From the IMG/VR virus record IMGVR_UViG_3300006802_000544, positions 1 to 24,449 of that record: a stretch of 24,449 bases of DNA; one strand, given 5' to 3'. The notes beneath the pieces were generated by a model that did no database searches, was not told the origin of the DNA, and saw nothing but the letters and a program-made list of their open reading frames with translations. This stretch comes from a virus. Below are positions 14,912 through 22,060 of this stretch, one piece after another. The stretch's first letter is position 1. Each line of letters begins with the position of its first letter. Both the position numbers and the translations under genes were made by a program.

Positions 14912-16554
14912 TGAGTAAAGAACTTGATAAGCTGATCGAGCAAGTGTTATTGGAAAAAATAACAAATAAACTTGTATCTCCTCCTGCTGACGTTTATTCC
15001 GGATTAGCGAAAGATAAAGCACCAGATGATAAAGAAGATATAGAAAATTGGGCGAAACTTGGGGTTACCGCAGGAGCCCAATCCCGCAAAGATGCCAGCA
15101 AGCAATTTGCGAAATTAGCAGCGAAAACAAGTCCCAATAAAGAACTTGAGACTACTGATCTGGAAGCAGCAATTAAGACCATGGTCGACAAGATTGCATC
15201 CGGACAGAAGTTTACCCCAGTTCAAAAACTGGCAAATAAAGCGATTGAAAAATTAAGGTCAAAAAAAGCAGACGAAAAGATTCGAAAAGCAGTAGATGAA
15301 ATGATTAAGGAGTATGTCCTTGGCTCTGTGGAACAAGGCGATCCTAATGCCGCAGGAAAAGTAAAGGAACTGACGAGTGCAATAACATCATACATAGACA
15401 AACTAGCAGACCAGAGGGTATCTGCTTTTGCCCCACAGCAATTGCCTCCTCGTTCTTTGGAGACAACAGAAGATGTCTTTGAAAAAGGAACAATGCCAAA
15501 AGCTTCTCCTTATCTTGTTGACTTATTTTCGGGCATTGATGGCGACTCCATCCAAGCCAAGCTAAAAAGCATCTCGGACTTCTCCCAAGCAGCACAAAAC
15601 GATGAACTACAAAAATGGGCTAGTGGAAAAGACGAGTTCTCTCCGTTCATTTATGGAAAGGTCTTGACTTTTCTAGCAGAGTTGATAAAGAGAACAGGTC
15701 CAGCCGAAGCAGGCTTTGAATTTGAGAGATGGCTGTCTTTATTGTTAAATCTACCTGTTGCTGGTGCGGAAAAGGGTGCTGCTGATAATTTGGGTAAAAT
15801 CGGAGCAGACACTGTTTACACAAGTGCAAAGTTATACAAAACAATTGTTGGGAAAGATTCACCGTCTCAAGATGAAACAAGGCTCATGAAAACCACATCT
15901 GGTGGAAATAAAATTTATTATTTTATTGGCCATAAACAACTTGGTGGCTCTAAAGGAGAACCAATCCAAGGTTTTCACTTTATCGATGCTATTGATTTAT
16001 ATCTTGTGGAAGTTTCACAGAACGAAAGTGGAGAACTTGAAGGTCGCTTTGTTTACGATAATGCAACCAAGAGATCCGATCCTTGGATTCTATCTACTAA
16101 AGAAGACAAAGGAACTCAAAGAATCTTAACTCCACAAAGTGGCCTGATGTCCAGTGAGATTGAAGCTTTTAAGTTTGCGACGATCTATTTGCCACAAGGT
16201 GAAATCACCAACAACCAACTGCAGACAACAGCCGAGTTGCTAGCGGATAGAGTCAACAAGATTCAAGATAGTCCAATAACAAAAGCAGTCATGGATGCCG
16301 CCACATCAATAAAGAGAATGGAAGCGAACACTGACTCTTATGTTGGAAAGTCGAAACAAAAGAAAGGAAGCGCAACTTCTTACATTGACGAGATAACAAA
16401 AGATTACAGAGGACTCAGAGATCTCTACAATCAGATCTTTAGTTATGGAGAAGAAGGCACAGATAGAAAATCTTCAGAGTTGTTTCTAGAAGAATCAAAA
16501 ACTTCTTTCGATAAACTAATCGAAACAATTATTAAAGAAAAGTTACTAAAATAA
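14911..16554 (+). CDS. 547-aa phage protein with repeated DKLIE-type end peptides (probably virion or internal)
   Basis: It starts with ELDKLIEQVLLEKI (4-17) and ends with SFDKLIETIIKEKLLK, the same amphipathic peptide at both ends, which suggests a docking or encapsulation signal. Between are helical, Lys/Ala-rich regions (about 50-150), a Pro-rich hinge (QQLPPRSLE), and a globular domain (about 250-430) with GFEFERWLSLLLN, KIGADTVYTS and FIDAIDLYLVEVSQ. The last could be a degenerate nuclease-like alpha-beta core (E...D...E-x-S), but a catalytic lysine is not evident, so I do not name it. It begins by a one-base overlap (TAATG) with the endolysin stop after GAGGA. Family unknown to me; position after the endolysin suggests structural or injected protein. 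Confidence 0.55.
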   Translation: MSKELDKLIEQVLLEKITNKLVSPPADVYSGLAKDKAPDDKEDIENWAKLGVTAGAQSRKDASKQFAKLAAKTSPNKELETTDLEAAIKTMVDKIASGQKFTPVQKLANKAIEKLRSKKADEKIRKAVDEMIKEYVLGSVEQGDPNAAGKVKELTSAITSYIDKLADQRVSAFAPQQLPPRSLETTEDVFEKGTMPKASPYLVDLFSGIDGDSIQAKLKSISDFSQAAQNDELQKWASGKDEFSPFIYGKVLTFLAELIKRTGPAEAGFEFERWLSLLLNLPVAGAEKGAADNLGKIGADTVYTSAKLYKTIVGKDSPSQDETRLMKTTSGGNKIYYFIGHKQLGGSKGEPIQGFHFIDAIDLYLVEVSQNESGELEGRFVYDNATKRSDPWILSTKEDKGTQRILTPQSGLMSSEIEAFKFATIYLPQGEITNNQLQTTAELLADRVNKIQDSPITKAVMDAATSIKRMEANTDSYVGKSKQKKGSATSYIDEITKDYRGLRDLYNQIFSYGEEGTDRKSSELFLEESKTSFDKLIETIIKEKLLK

Positions 16555-16555
16555 C

Positions 16556-16584
16556 TTGACAAACACATCATAGGTGGTTATATT
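16556..16584 (+). promoter_or_regulatory. sigma-70-type promoter for groEL
   Basis: TTGACA (16556-16561), 17-nt spacer, TATATT (16579-16584), starting right after the stop of the preceding gene. The leader is short and leads to GGAGG (16598-16602) and ATG 16607. Confidence 0.85.
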
Positions 16585-16606
16585 ACTATAAATCACTGGA
16601 GGAATA

Positions 16607-18175
16607 ATGAAACATTATAACCAAGGTCAAACTCTTAACCAAAAAATCTTGGAAGGAGTTGACATTCTTGCGGACAATGTTGCGACGACTCTCGGTCCTC
16701 GAGGTCGCAATGTTGCCCTATACAACAAAGAACAAGACACACCTGTCATCACAAAAGATGGTGTGACAATCGCTAAGTTCATCACTTTAGATGACCCATT
16801 CCAAAATCTTGGAGCACAAGTTATAAAGCAAGCAGCAGAGGAAACTGTGAACTCTGCTGGAGATGGAACCACAACTGCAACAGTCTTATCTCGTGCAATC
16901 TTGAAAGAAGCACAAAGATATTGCACAGCAGGAGTTTCACCGGTTGAACTCAAAAGAGGCATGGACAAAGCAGTCACTGCAATAACAACTCGTCTAGATG
17001 AAATGGCAAGACCGATTCAGACTGTTGAAGACATTCGTCACATTGCAACTATCTCTGCAAACAACGACAAGTCTATTGGGCAGCTTATTGCAACCGCTAT
17101 CGACAAGGCTGGTAAAGATGGTTCTGTGCTCGTTGAAGAAGCTAGAAGCATGTCTACCTCATTAGATCTTATAGAAGGCTTCAGGTTTGATTCTGGCTAT
17201 GCTAGTAACACATTTATCACAGATGAAAGAAACGCAACTGTAAATTATGACAATCCACTTATTCTTGTTACAGATGAGAAAGTAGAACACGTTGATCAAA
17301 TAATGAAAGTGCTTGAGATTGCCGCTAGAGATAATCGACCTCTTGTTGTTATTTCAAATGACATCGAAGGACAGGCACTCGCTGCAATCATTGCAAATGC
17401 AGTTCGAGGAACAATGAAGATCTGTGCAATCAAAGCTCCACGTTATGGAGAAGAAAGAAGAAACATTCTGAAAGACCTTTGCATTAGCACTGGGGCAGCT
17501 TTCATTTCTAGGGAGAACTCAAAGACCCTTCGAGACATTCAACTTAAAGACTTTGGTCAATGCAATAGAATAAGTGTTACAAAAACTTGGACAACTATTG
17601 TAGGTGGAAAAGGAAACGAACCCCAGATAGATAGTAGAATAGATATGATTAAGTCTCAGATCCAACAAACAGAAAACCTTGCGGAATGTGAAAGGCTTCA
17701 AGAAAGAATCACGCGTCTTGCTTCTGGTGTTGCTGTTATTCGTGTTGGAGCACAAACTGAAGTTGAAATGATTGAGAAGAGACATCGGATTGATGATGCG
17801 CTTGAAGCTGTTCGGTCTGCTCAAGAACAAGGCATTATTCCCGGCGGTGGTGTTGCACTCATAAGAGCAACAAAAGACTTGTTCATCGAAACAGATAACG
17901 AAGAGCAAAATCTTGGTGCTCAAGTTATTCTTCGTGCTTGCGAAGTTCCTCTAAGACAAATGGCAATTAATGCTGGAGAATCACCTGACATTATTGTTTC
18001 TCAAGTCAAAGAACAAGAAGGAGATGTTGGTTATGATTTCTTAAATAGATGCATGGTTGGCACTTACAAAGTTGGAATCATTGATCCTTGTAAAGTAACA
18101 AAGTGTGCCCTAAAGAACGCGACATCCGCAGCTGGAACTTTATTAACAACATCTCACGCTATTGTTGATTGTTAG
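16607..18175 (+). CDS. groL: GroEL-type chaperonin (phage-encoded Hsp60)
   Basis: A 522-aa chaperonin with the nucleotide-site blocks TTLGPRGRNV (27-36), TKDGVTIAK (49-57, Asp51), AGDGTTTATVL (84-94, Asp86), and IDDALEAVRSAQEQG leading to IIPGGGVALIR with the catalytic-type Asp (E. coli Asp398 equivalent). The apical domain is present (EGFRFDSGY ASNTFI). Differences from E. coli include Thr in place of Tyr203 of the substrate-binding groove and a C-terminus ending SHAIVDC with no GGM repeats. No groES-like gene is in the window, so it must use host GroES, a distant phage co-chaperonin, or work as a single ring, as proposed for some jumbo phages. It probably folds phage proteins. It has its own promoter and stands apart from the virion block. 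Confidence 0.95.
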   Translation: MKHYNQGQTLNQKILEGVDILADNVATTLGPRGRNVALYNKEQDTPVITKDGVTIAKFITLDDPFQNLGAQVIKQAAEETVNSAGDGTTTATVLSRAILKEAQRYCTAGVSPVELKRGMDKAVTAITTRLDEMARPIQTVEDIRHIATISANNDKSIGQLIATAIDKAGKDGSVLVEEARSMSTSLDLIEGFRFDSGYASNTFITDERNATVNYDNPLILVTDEKVEHVDQIMKVLEIAARDNRPLVVISNDIEGQALAAIIANAVRGTMKICAIKAPRYGEERRNILKDLCISTGAAFISRENSKTLRDIQLKDFGQCNRISVTKTWTTIVGGKGNEPQIDSRIDMIKSQIQQTENLAECERLQERITRLASGVAVIRVGAQTEVEMIEKRHRIDDALEAVRSAQEQGIIPGGGVALIRATKDLFIETDNEEQNLGAQVILRACEVPLRQMAINAGESPDIIVSQVKEQEGDVGYDFLNRCMVGTYKVGIIDPCKVTKCALKNATSAAGTLLTTSHAIVDC

Positions 18176-18177
18176 CA

Positions 18178-18194
18178 CTATTTATGATAAAAAA
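18178..18194 (+). promoter_or_regulatory. second copy of the candidate late-type element (CTATTTATGATAAAAAA)
   Basis: It matches 12072-12088 at 15 of 17 bases and lies between the groEL stop and the AAAAGGAG ribosome site of the next gene. No -35 box at the usual distance. Function as promoter is inferred from recurrence and placement. Confidence 0.35.
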
Positions 18195-18206
18195 GGAGCA
18201 TCCAAA

Positions 18207-18476
18207 ATGGGTAATGACGAAATATCAGATCTTAAAGAATCAATCATTAATTTGACTATGCAAATTCAACGTATGTCAGACAAACAAGATGAAATGTTAA
18301 CTGATGTCAAAACCATTAAGGATGCTGTTTATCATCCTGAAATTGGATTATACGCTCGTGTTAGAGACTTGGAACAATGGCAAGCAGGGGCCAATAAATT
18401 TATTTGGTCTGTCGGTCTGGCAGTTACAGGTCTCATTCTCGAAGCGATATACTCGGGACTATTCAATGGAGGTTAA
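18207..18476 (+). CDS. 89-aa coiled-coil plus C-terminal membrane segment (XhlA-like topology)
   Basis: The first 60 residues are helical with heptads (SDLKESIINLTMQIQRM to DVKTIKDAVY), then HPEIGLYARVRDLEQWQ, and a single hydrophobic span (about 65-86, IWSVGLAVTGLILEAIYS). That layout recalls hemolysin XhlA/holin-accessory proteins of phages, but sequence similarity is not demonstrated. ATG 18207 was chosen because AAAAGGAG (18191-18198) precedes it; the upstream in-frame TTG (18162) lies within groEL. It abuts the next gene directly. Confidence 0.55.
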   Translation: MGNDEISDLKESIINLTMQIQRMSDKQDEMLTDVKTIKDAVYHPEIGLYARVRDLEQWQAGANKFIWSVGLAVTGLILEAIYSGLFNGG

Positions 18477-18809
18477 ATGCGAGTAAGAATTTCCTATGGG
18501 GTTGAGATCGAGGATATCCCAGAACAAGCAGAGAACCTAGGATACGATGCCTTAAGTGAACTAGAGCAAACGATAGGTTCTTTAAAAAAAGCTTTGGCGA
18601 ACATAGAAGAATGCAGCAATGATTATTCTTTGGTAGTGGAAATAATAGAGAAAGCCAGAGTTAAATTAAATAAATCAGATGCTATTTTATCTGATGTTTC
18701 TTCTATTTTAGAAGGCTTAAATCGATTTTATAACGGAGAAAAAAATGTATCAGACAGGAGATCTACTATGGATCCCAGCGGGAACACTGCTGATGAGAAA
18801 GAGAAATGA
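18477..18809 (+). CDS. 110-aa conserved-type phage hypothetical protein
   Basis: It begins MRVRISYGVEIEDIPEQA, a start I recall from small proteins in marine phages, followed by a helical stretch (SELEQTIGSLKKALANIEE, then VEIIEKARVKLNKSDA, LSDVSSILEGLNRFY). The product seems all-helical and soluble. GGAGG at 18468-18472 lies 4 nt from ATG. Its 3' end overlaps the next gene by 65 nt in another frame, an unusually long overlap in this window. Confidence 0.5.
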   Translation: MRVRISYGVEIEDIPEQAENLGYDALSELEQTIGSLKKALANIEECSNDYSLVVEIIEKARVKLNKSDAILSDVSSILEGLNRFYNGEKNVSDRRSTMDPSGNTADEKEK

Positions 18810-18972
18810 AAAAGATGATCTATTCTCGAACCTAAAAAGAATAGATGTACCAGCAGTTGCAATTTTTAAAGAAAACATCCAAGATGGTTGGGCCAAAGTT
18901 TTATTTGAAAATTGTATTTGGTCAGTGGAGAGAAATCACATCTCACACTTTATAATGGAGCCACAATGTTAG
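18745..18972 (+). CDS. 75-aa SH3-like small protein (MYQTGDLLWIPAG type)
   Basis: A short beta-rich product beginning MYQTGDLLWIPAGTLLM and ending with a strand-turn pattern (WAKVLFENCIWSVERNHI). The GDL(V/L) opening and final W-V-x(n)-HI recall the family to which the tandem MKVGDLV proteins at 23753-24250 belong. The ribosome site AACGGAGAAAAAA precedes it. It overlaps its upstream neighbour by 65 nt and the next gene by 7 nt. Confidence 0.5.
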   Translation: MYQTGDLLWIPAGTLLMRKRNEKDDLFSNLKRIDVPAVAIFKENIQDGWAKVLFENCIWSVERNHISHFIMEPQC

Positions 18973-19244
18973 TTAGATTAATTCAAATTGAAAAAGCTGC
19001 TGGAGCATCTTTGATAGATCTTAAAGAGATTTATGTAAATCCAAGACATGTTATTTCTATTTCTCATGATGTTCAAGCAAACAAAAACTTAATAAGTGAA
19101 GCCATAAAAGCTGGTTTTGATGAAAACGTAAGTTTTAGCCGCATGGTTTTGCAAGAAGGAGGGTCTTCTAGGGTAATAACTGTAGTGGGATCACCTTCCT
19201 TAATAAATGAAAAAATTAACACCAGACAAGTACTTAGAGGTTAA
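18966..19244 (+). CDS. 92-aa conserved-type phage protein (VNPRHVISI family)
   Basis: It contains IYVNPRHVISISHD (about 24-37), NVSFSRMVLQEG (about 60-71) and VITVVGSPSLINEKI (about 76-90), a pattern I recall from short proteins of cyanophage and vibriophage genomes, with no function assigned. ATG 18966 is preceded by ATGGAGCCACA; an in-frame upstream ATG (18912) lies inside the previous gene with no RBS. It stops 1 nt before the glutaredoxin start. Confidence 0.5.
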   Translation: MLVRLIQIEKAAGASLIDLKEIYVNPRHVISISHDVQANKNLISEAIKAGFDENVSFSRMVLQEGGSSRVITVVGSPSLINEKINTRQVLRG

Positions 19245-19245
19245 A

Positions 19246-19533
19246 ATGAAATATTATAAAATTATTTGCTGGAACGAGTGTCCTTATTGTCTTAAAGTAA
19301 AAATGGAGATGATAGAAAGAAAACTTCCTTTCGAATATTGTTCCGTCGATCACAGTAATGTTATGTTAAATTATTATAAAGCTATTTATAAACATGGTAC
19401 TGTGCCAATGATTGTTGAACTTAACACTTCAACAAATGAAGAAAATTTCATTGGAGGGTTTACAGATCTTATCGAGTACTTCGCCAAAGAAAATTCTCAG
19501 GGAAAAGTTTGCTCTCTTGATGGAACTAGCTGA
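19246..19533 (+). CDS. glutaredoxin
   Basis: A 95-aa thioredoxin-fold oxidoreductase with the classical dithiol CPYC motif (Cys12-Cys15), the TVPMI cis-proline loop (52-56, Pro54) and the glutathione-side GGFTDL (70-75). It would reduce phage or host disulfides, for example ribonucleotide reductase (not in this window), using glutathione. AGAGG precedes ATG 19246 at a normal distance. An in-frame upstream ATG at 19207 is not supported by a ribosome site. It overlaps the next gene by 14 nt. Confidence 0.88.
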   Translation: MKYYKIICWNECPYCLKVKMEMIERKLPFEYCSVDHSNVMLNYYKAIYKHGTVPMIVELNTSTNEENFIGGFTDLIEYFAKENSQGKVCSLDGTS

Positions 19534-19876
19534 ATATGATTTTGAGATCAGTGTTGAGTTTACTAATGGAGACAACTCTTACTGGATCCCTACACCTCTG
19601 GAAGAGGTTGAAGAAATAGGCCACAATGGAATCATAGACATTGGAGACGACCAGAGCGATTTTGAAAAACTAATTTCTCTCGTTCATGAAATAGGACATG
19701 TCGTTTATGACCTTGAAAGAAAAAGCAACTCTAAAAGAATAGTAATCTTTGAAGAATCTTTAGCTTGGTATCTTGGATATGACTATGCTTTAAAGTGTGG
19801 GATAGAAATAGATCTACAAGAATATGCAGAAAAAATAGAAATAGCTTTAAATTTATATATAAAGGAGACAAAATGA
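19520..19876 (+). CDS. HExxH zinc metallopeptidase-like protein
   Basis: A 118-aa protein with SLVHEIGHVV (53-62) giving His56, Glu57 and His60 of a zincin site and a candidate third ligand Glu78 or Glu79 in FEESLAWYLG, the spacing used by gluzincin-like small peptidases (ImmA/IrrE type has a related look). N-terminal residues form a short beta region. Start at ATG 19520 is the likeliest, with only a weak purine-rich site (CAGGGAAAAG) upstream, so the N-terminus is uncertain. Could regulate host or phage factors by cleavage; no substrate is visible. It overlaps the cupin start (ATGA). Confidence 0.6.
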   Translation: MELAEYDFEISVEFTNGDNSYWIPTPLEEVEEIGHNGIIDIGDDQSDFEKLISLVHEIGHVVYDLERKSNSKRIVIFEESLAWYLGYDYALKCGIEIDLQEYAEKIEIALNLYIKETK

Positions 19877-20220
19877 TTGTTGATAAACCATGGGGACATG
19901 AAAACATTTGGGCACTAACAGATAAATATGTTGGAAAAGTTTTGCATATAAATGAAGGTTCAAGATTATCTTTACAATACCACAAGGTTAAAGAAGAATC
20001 CATAATGGTTTTAGAAGGAACTCTAGAATTAGTTTTGGAAGAAAACTCAAGAAAACATAAAGAGTCTATAATTATGAACGCTGGGGACACCTTTCACATA
20101 ACCCCACTAACTATTCATAGATTCTGCGCTTCTCAAGGAACAGATGTAAAGATCCTAGAAGTTTCCACCACAGAACTTGATGACGTTGTAAGAATTGAAG
20201 ATGATCACGGGAGACAATAA
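19873..20220 (+). CDS. phosphomannose isomerase type II-like cupin
   Basis: A 115-aa single cupin domain matching the C-terminal half of bifunctional mannose-1-phosphate guanylyltransferase/isomerases: KPWGHENIW (5-13), SRLSLQYHKVKEESIMVLEG (30-49) with ligands Gln35, His37 and Glu42, AGDTFHITPLTIHRF (70-84) with His82, and ELDDVVRIEDDHGRQ at the end. It may interconvert fructose-6-P and mannose-6-P, or act on another sugar. GGAG precedes the ATG, which overlaps the preceding stop. A role in sugar metabolism or glycosylation is inferred. Confidence 0.8.
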   Translation: MIVDKPWGHENIWALTDKYVGKVLHINEGSRLSLQYHKVKEESIMVLEGTLELVLEENSRKHKESIIMNAGDTFHITPLTIHRFCASQGTDVKILEVSTTELDDVVRIEDDHGRQ

Positions 20221-20222
20221 AG

Positions 20223-20804
20223 ATGTTCTGGCTATTAACAACACTTTTGATGGCAAATGATGTAGATAAACAAAAAGACGAGAAAGTTATTTATGTTGCA
20301 CCTGCAAGCATAAGTGATCCTGCATTAGAGATTTATCAACAGTACATTGATAGTCTTGTTATTTCCGCAGCAGGAGTTAAATCCACTTGGGTTAGAAGAG
20401 AAACAGAAATGGATAACATTGTAATTTATGATAAGTATTCTATCGAAACAGCACAAGACACAGTCTGTAATTACATTAATCCTTTAGAGTGTGCAAAGGA
20501 AAATCTTCATTGGGTTTTGATAACAGAGATCTCTTCCGTTGAAAACCATGCTGTGATTAAACTTAAGCTTTACGATGAAAATTCGAAACTTATTTCAGAC
20601 ACGAATCTTTCATCACATTCATTTGAACCTTGTGTCCCAACACCAGATATTACCTATAACCCTAGAGACATCTATGGACTGAAACAGCAAATGTTACAAC
20701 AAGAAATTTTAAAAAATTGCAAAATGTTAGATTTAAAAATTCTTAACGAAGACATCGTTGCAGCTATCACAATGCTGTTTGCTAAGGCACAAGATAAACG
20801 ATAA
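20223..20804 (+). CDS. 193-aa probably exported hypothetical protein
   Basis: The N-terminus is short and hydrophobic (MFWLLTTLLMAND), like a brief signal peptide, and the rest is soluble with five cysteines (near 82, 90, 137 and 165-region), consistent with an extracytoplasmic protein. No domain is recognised; the middle (VLITEISSVENHAVIKLKLYD) is a beta segment. GGGAG at 20209-20213 precedes ATG 20223. It sits directly before the secreted protease, and the two could act in the same compartment. Confidence 0.5.
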   Translation: MFWLLTTLLMANDVDKQKDEKVIYVAPASISDPALEIYQQYIDSLVISAAGVKSTWVRRETEMDNIVIYDKYSIETAQDTVCNYINPLECAKENLHWVLITEISSVENHAVIKLKLYDENSKLISDTNLSSHSFEPCVPTPDITYNPRDIYGLKQQMLQQEILKNCKMLDLKILNEDIVAAITMLFAKAQDKR

Positions 20805-20875
20805 GCCCCAGATTCTCTACGACATCGAAACTTTTTGCTTTTCATAACCTAGTTACTATTAGGGGGGGAAGTAAA

Positions 20876-21634
20876 ATGTTTCGTTTTCTTTTATACACAC
20901 TAATAGCATTGATGCCACCGGCAAATGCTAGCATGGATTTTGTTAATGAAATCCTAAAAAACACAAAATTTGATTTAGGCCCTGAATTTAATGATGCTTA
21001 CACTGCAAACGTAGATGCAAATGCACCTAAAGGACTAAAGGACTCCTACTTATCCTCAGTAGTAATTGAGACTTGGTCAGGAGGAGCGCCAATTGGCTCT
21101 GGTTCAGGAAATTATTTTAAACTTGGAAAAGATAGATTTATTATAACAGCTGCCCATGTTGTTTTAGGGTCTGAGGATGTTATTATCATTGAAAAAAGTC
21201 TCTCATTTACTGAAGCAAAAGTAGTCTATGTTTCAGAAGAAAATGACATAGCCGTTCTAGTTCCAAAAGAAAAACTAAGATTCACCAAGGCTTTGCATTT
21301 TAAGATGGATAAGAAAAATGAGATGGGCGAAAAAGTTTATCACACCGGACATCCTGCAAGAGAAGGTTGGCATATGTCTGAAGGTCTACTTACAGGAACA
21401 AGAGAGGACTTCTTGTTGATCAACACTTTTGCATGGCCCGGTTCATCTGGATCTGTTGTTTTCGACGAATCTGGTAGGGTTATTGGTGTGCTCTCATCTA
21501 TTAGGATCGATGTTATTATGCAAATTTTTCCACAGTTTATAGAACATATTGTCAGCGCCAGCAACATAAAGAACTTGGAGATGGATTTATTGAAGGAAGC
21601 ATTAAGGGATGCAAGAAAATATAGAACAAATTGA
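20876..21634 (+). CDS. secreted trypsin-fold serine protease (S1/V8-HtrA type)
   Basis: A 252-aa protease with an N-terminal signal peptide (about 1-18, hydrophobic LLYTLIALM, cleavage likely after ANA). The chymotrypsin-fold triad is present: His94 in ITAAHVV, Asp124 in ENDIAVL and Ser191 in WPGSSGSVVF. No PDZ domain follows. It would cut proteins in the periplasm or envelope, possibly for lysis, receptor change or exclusion; the substrate is unknown. The ribosome site is odd, a run of seven G (20862-20868) then AAG. It sits beside another apparently exported gene. Phage-encoded secreted S1 proteases are uncommon to my knowledge. Confidence 0.85.
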   Translation: MFRFLLYTLIALMPPANASMDFVNEILKNTKFDLGPEFNDAYTANVDANAPKGLKDSYLSSVVIETWSGGAPIGSGSGNYFKLGKDRFIITAAHVVLGSEDVIIIEKSLSFTEAKVVYVSEENDIAVLVPKEKLRFTKALHFKMDKKNEMGEKVYHTGHPAREGWHMSEGLLTGTREDFLLINTFAWPGSSGSVVFDESGRVIGVLSSIRIDVIMQIFPQFIEHIVSASNIKNLEMDLLKEALRDARKYRTN

Positions 21635-21842
21635 TGTCGGCACCTTGATAAGAGACGGAAGCAAGATAGGAATTATCTATCGTGAGATTAAATCCGGAAC
21701 TTGGACAGACCAACCTTTGTTCAACTGGCAGACTAATTTCGAAATTTATTATGACGATGGGACGGTTTGTGTTATGGGTAAAGAAACTTTATTAAGATTA
21801 GTTTCCGGAGGGAAAGTAGAGATATTGGAGTCAAAAGAATGA
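21609..21842 (+). CDS. 77-aa conserved-type phage protein
   Basis: It reads VGTLIRDGSKIGIIYREIKS (9-28) then LFNWQTNFEIYYDDG and CVMGKETLLRLVSGGKVEIL, a beta-rich pattern I recall from small phage proteins that bear the same VGxLVRDG opening. Function unassigned. It overlaps the protease gene by 26 nt in another frame; AAGGA at 21593-21597 is the best ribosome site. Confidence 0.5.
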   Translation: MQENIEQIDVGTLIRDGSKIGIIYREIKSGTWTDQPLFNWQTNFEIYYDDGTVCVMGKETLLRLVSGGKVEILESKE

Positions 21843-22060
21843 CCTGCTACCCTACTACCCCACTACCCCCCTACTACCCTCCCTATTATTCAATAGATAG
21901 CATAATATTTGCACTTGTCGACAAGTGCATAGAGGTAAACTGCAACTTCAGTCTTCCACAGTCAGAACACGACCAATATTTTAAATACACAATGGCATTG
22001 GTCGACTTTTGGGAAAAAGAAACAAGGAGCATCTTATATTATGAGCTTCAACAAAGGTGA
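21839..22060 (+). CDS. 73-aa hypothetical protein with Pro/Tyr-rich start
   Basis: ATGA overlap with the previous gene. The N-terminus (PTTPLPPYYPPYYS) is Pro/Tyr-rich because the DNA there is a C-rich strand of CTACCC-type units. The remaining residues form a helical domain (IIFALVDKCIEVNC, YFKYTMALVDFWEKETRS). No family recognised. It overlaps the next gene by 20 nt. Confidence 0.45.
   Translation: MTCYPTTPLPPYYPPYYSIDSIIFALVDKCIEVNCNFSLPQSEHDQYFKYTMALVDFWEKETRSILYYELQQR
21850..21883 (-). other. G-quadruplex-capable motif on the minus strand
   Basis: Five C-runs on the + strand (21850-21852, 21858-21861, 21866-21871, 21877-21879, 21881-21883) are separated by 5, 4, 5 and 1 nt. The minus strand therefore reads five G-tracts of at least three with short loops, meeting the standard G4 pattern. 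It is striking in an AT-rich window. It codes for the Pro/Tyr-rich start of 21839-22060. Confidence 0.75.

Noticed and set aside
14911-16554. PD-(D/E)XK nuclease in the 547-aa protein
   Set aside because: GFEFERW, GADTVY and LYLVEVS give an E...D...E pattern but no lysine follows, so the call would be unsupported.
18207-18476. Holin
   Set aside because: A helical domain plus one membrane span fits many phage proteins; the gene is separated from the endolysin by two large genes.
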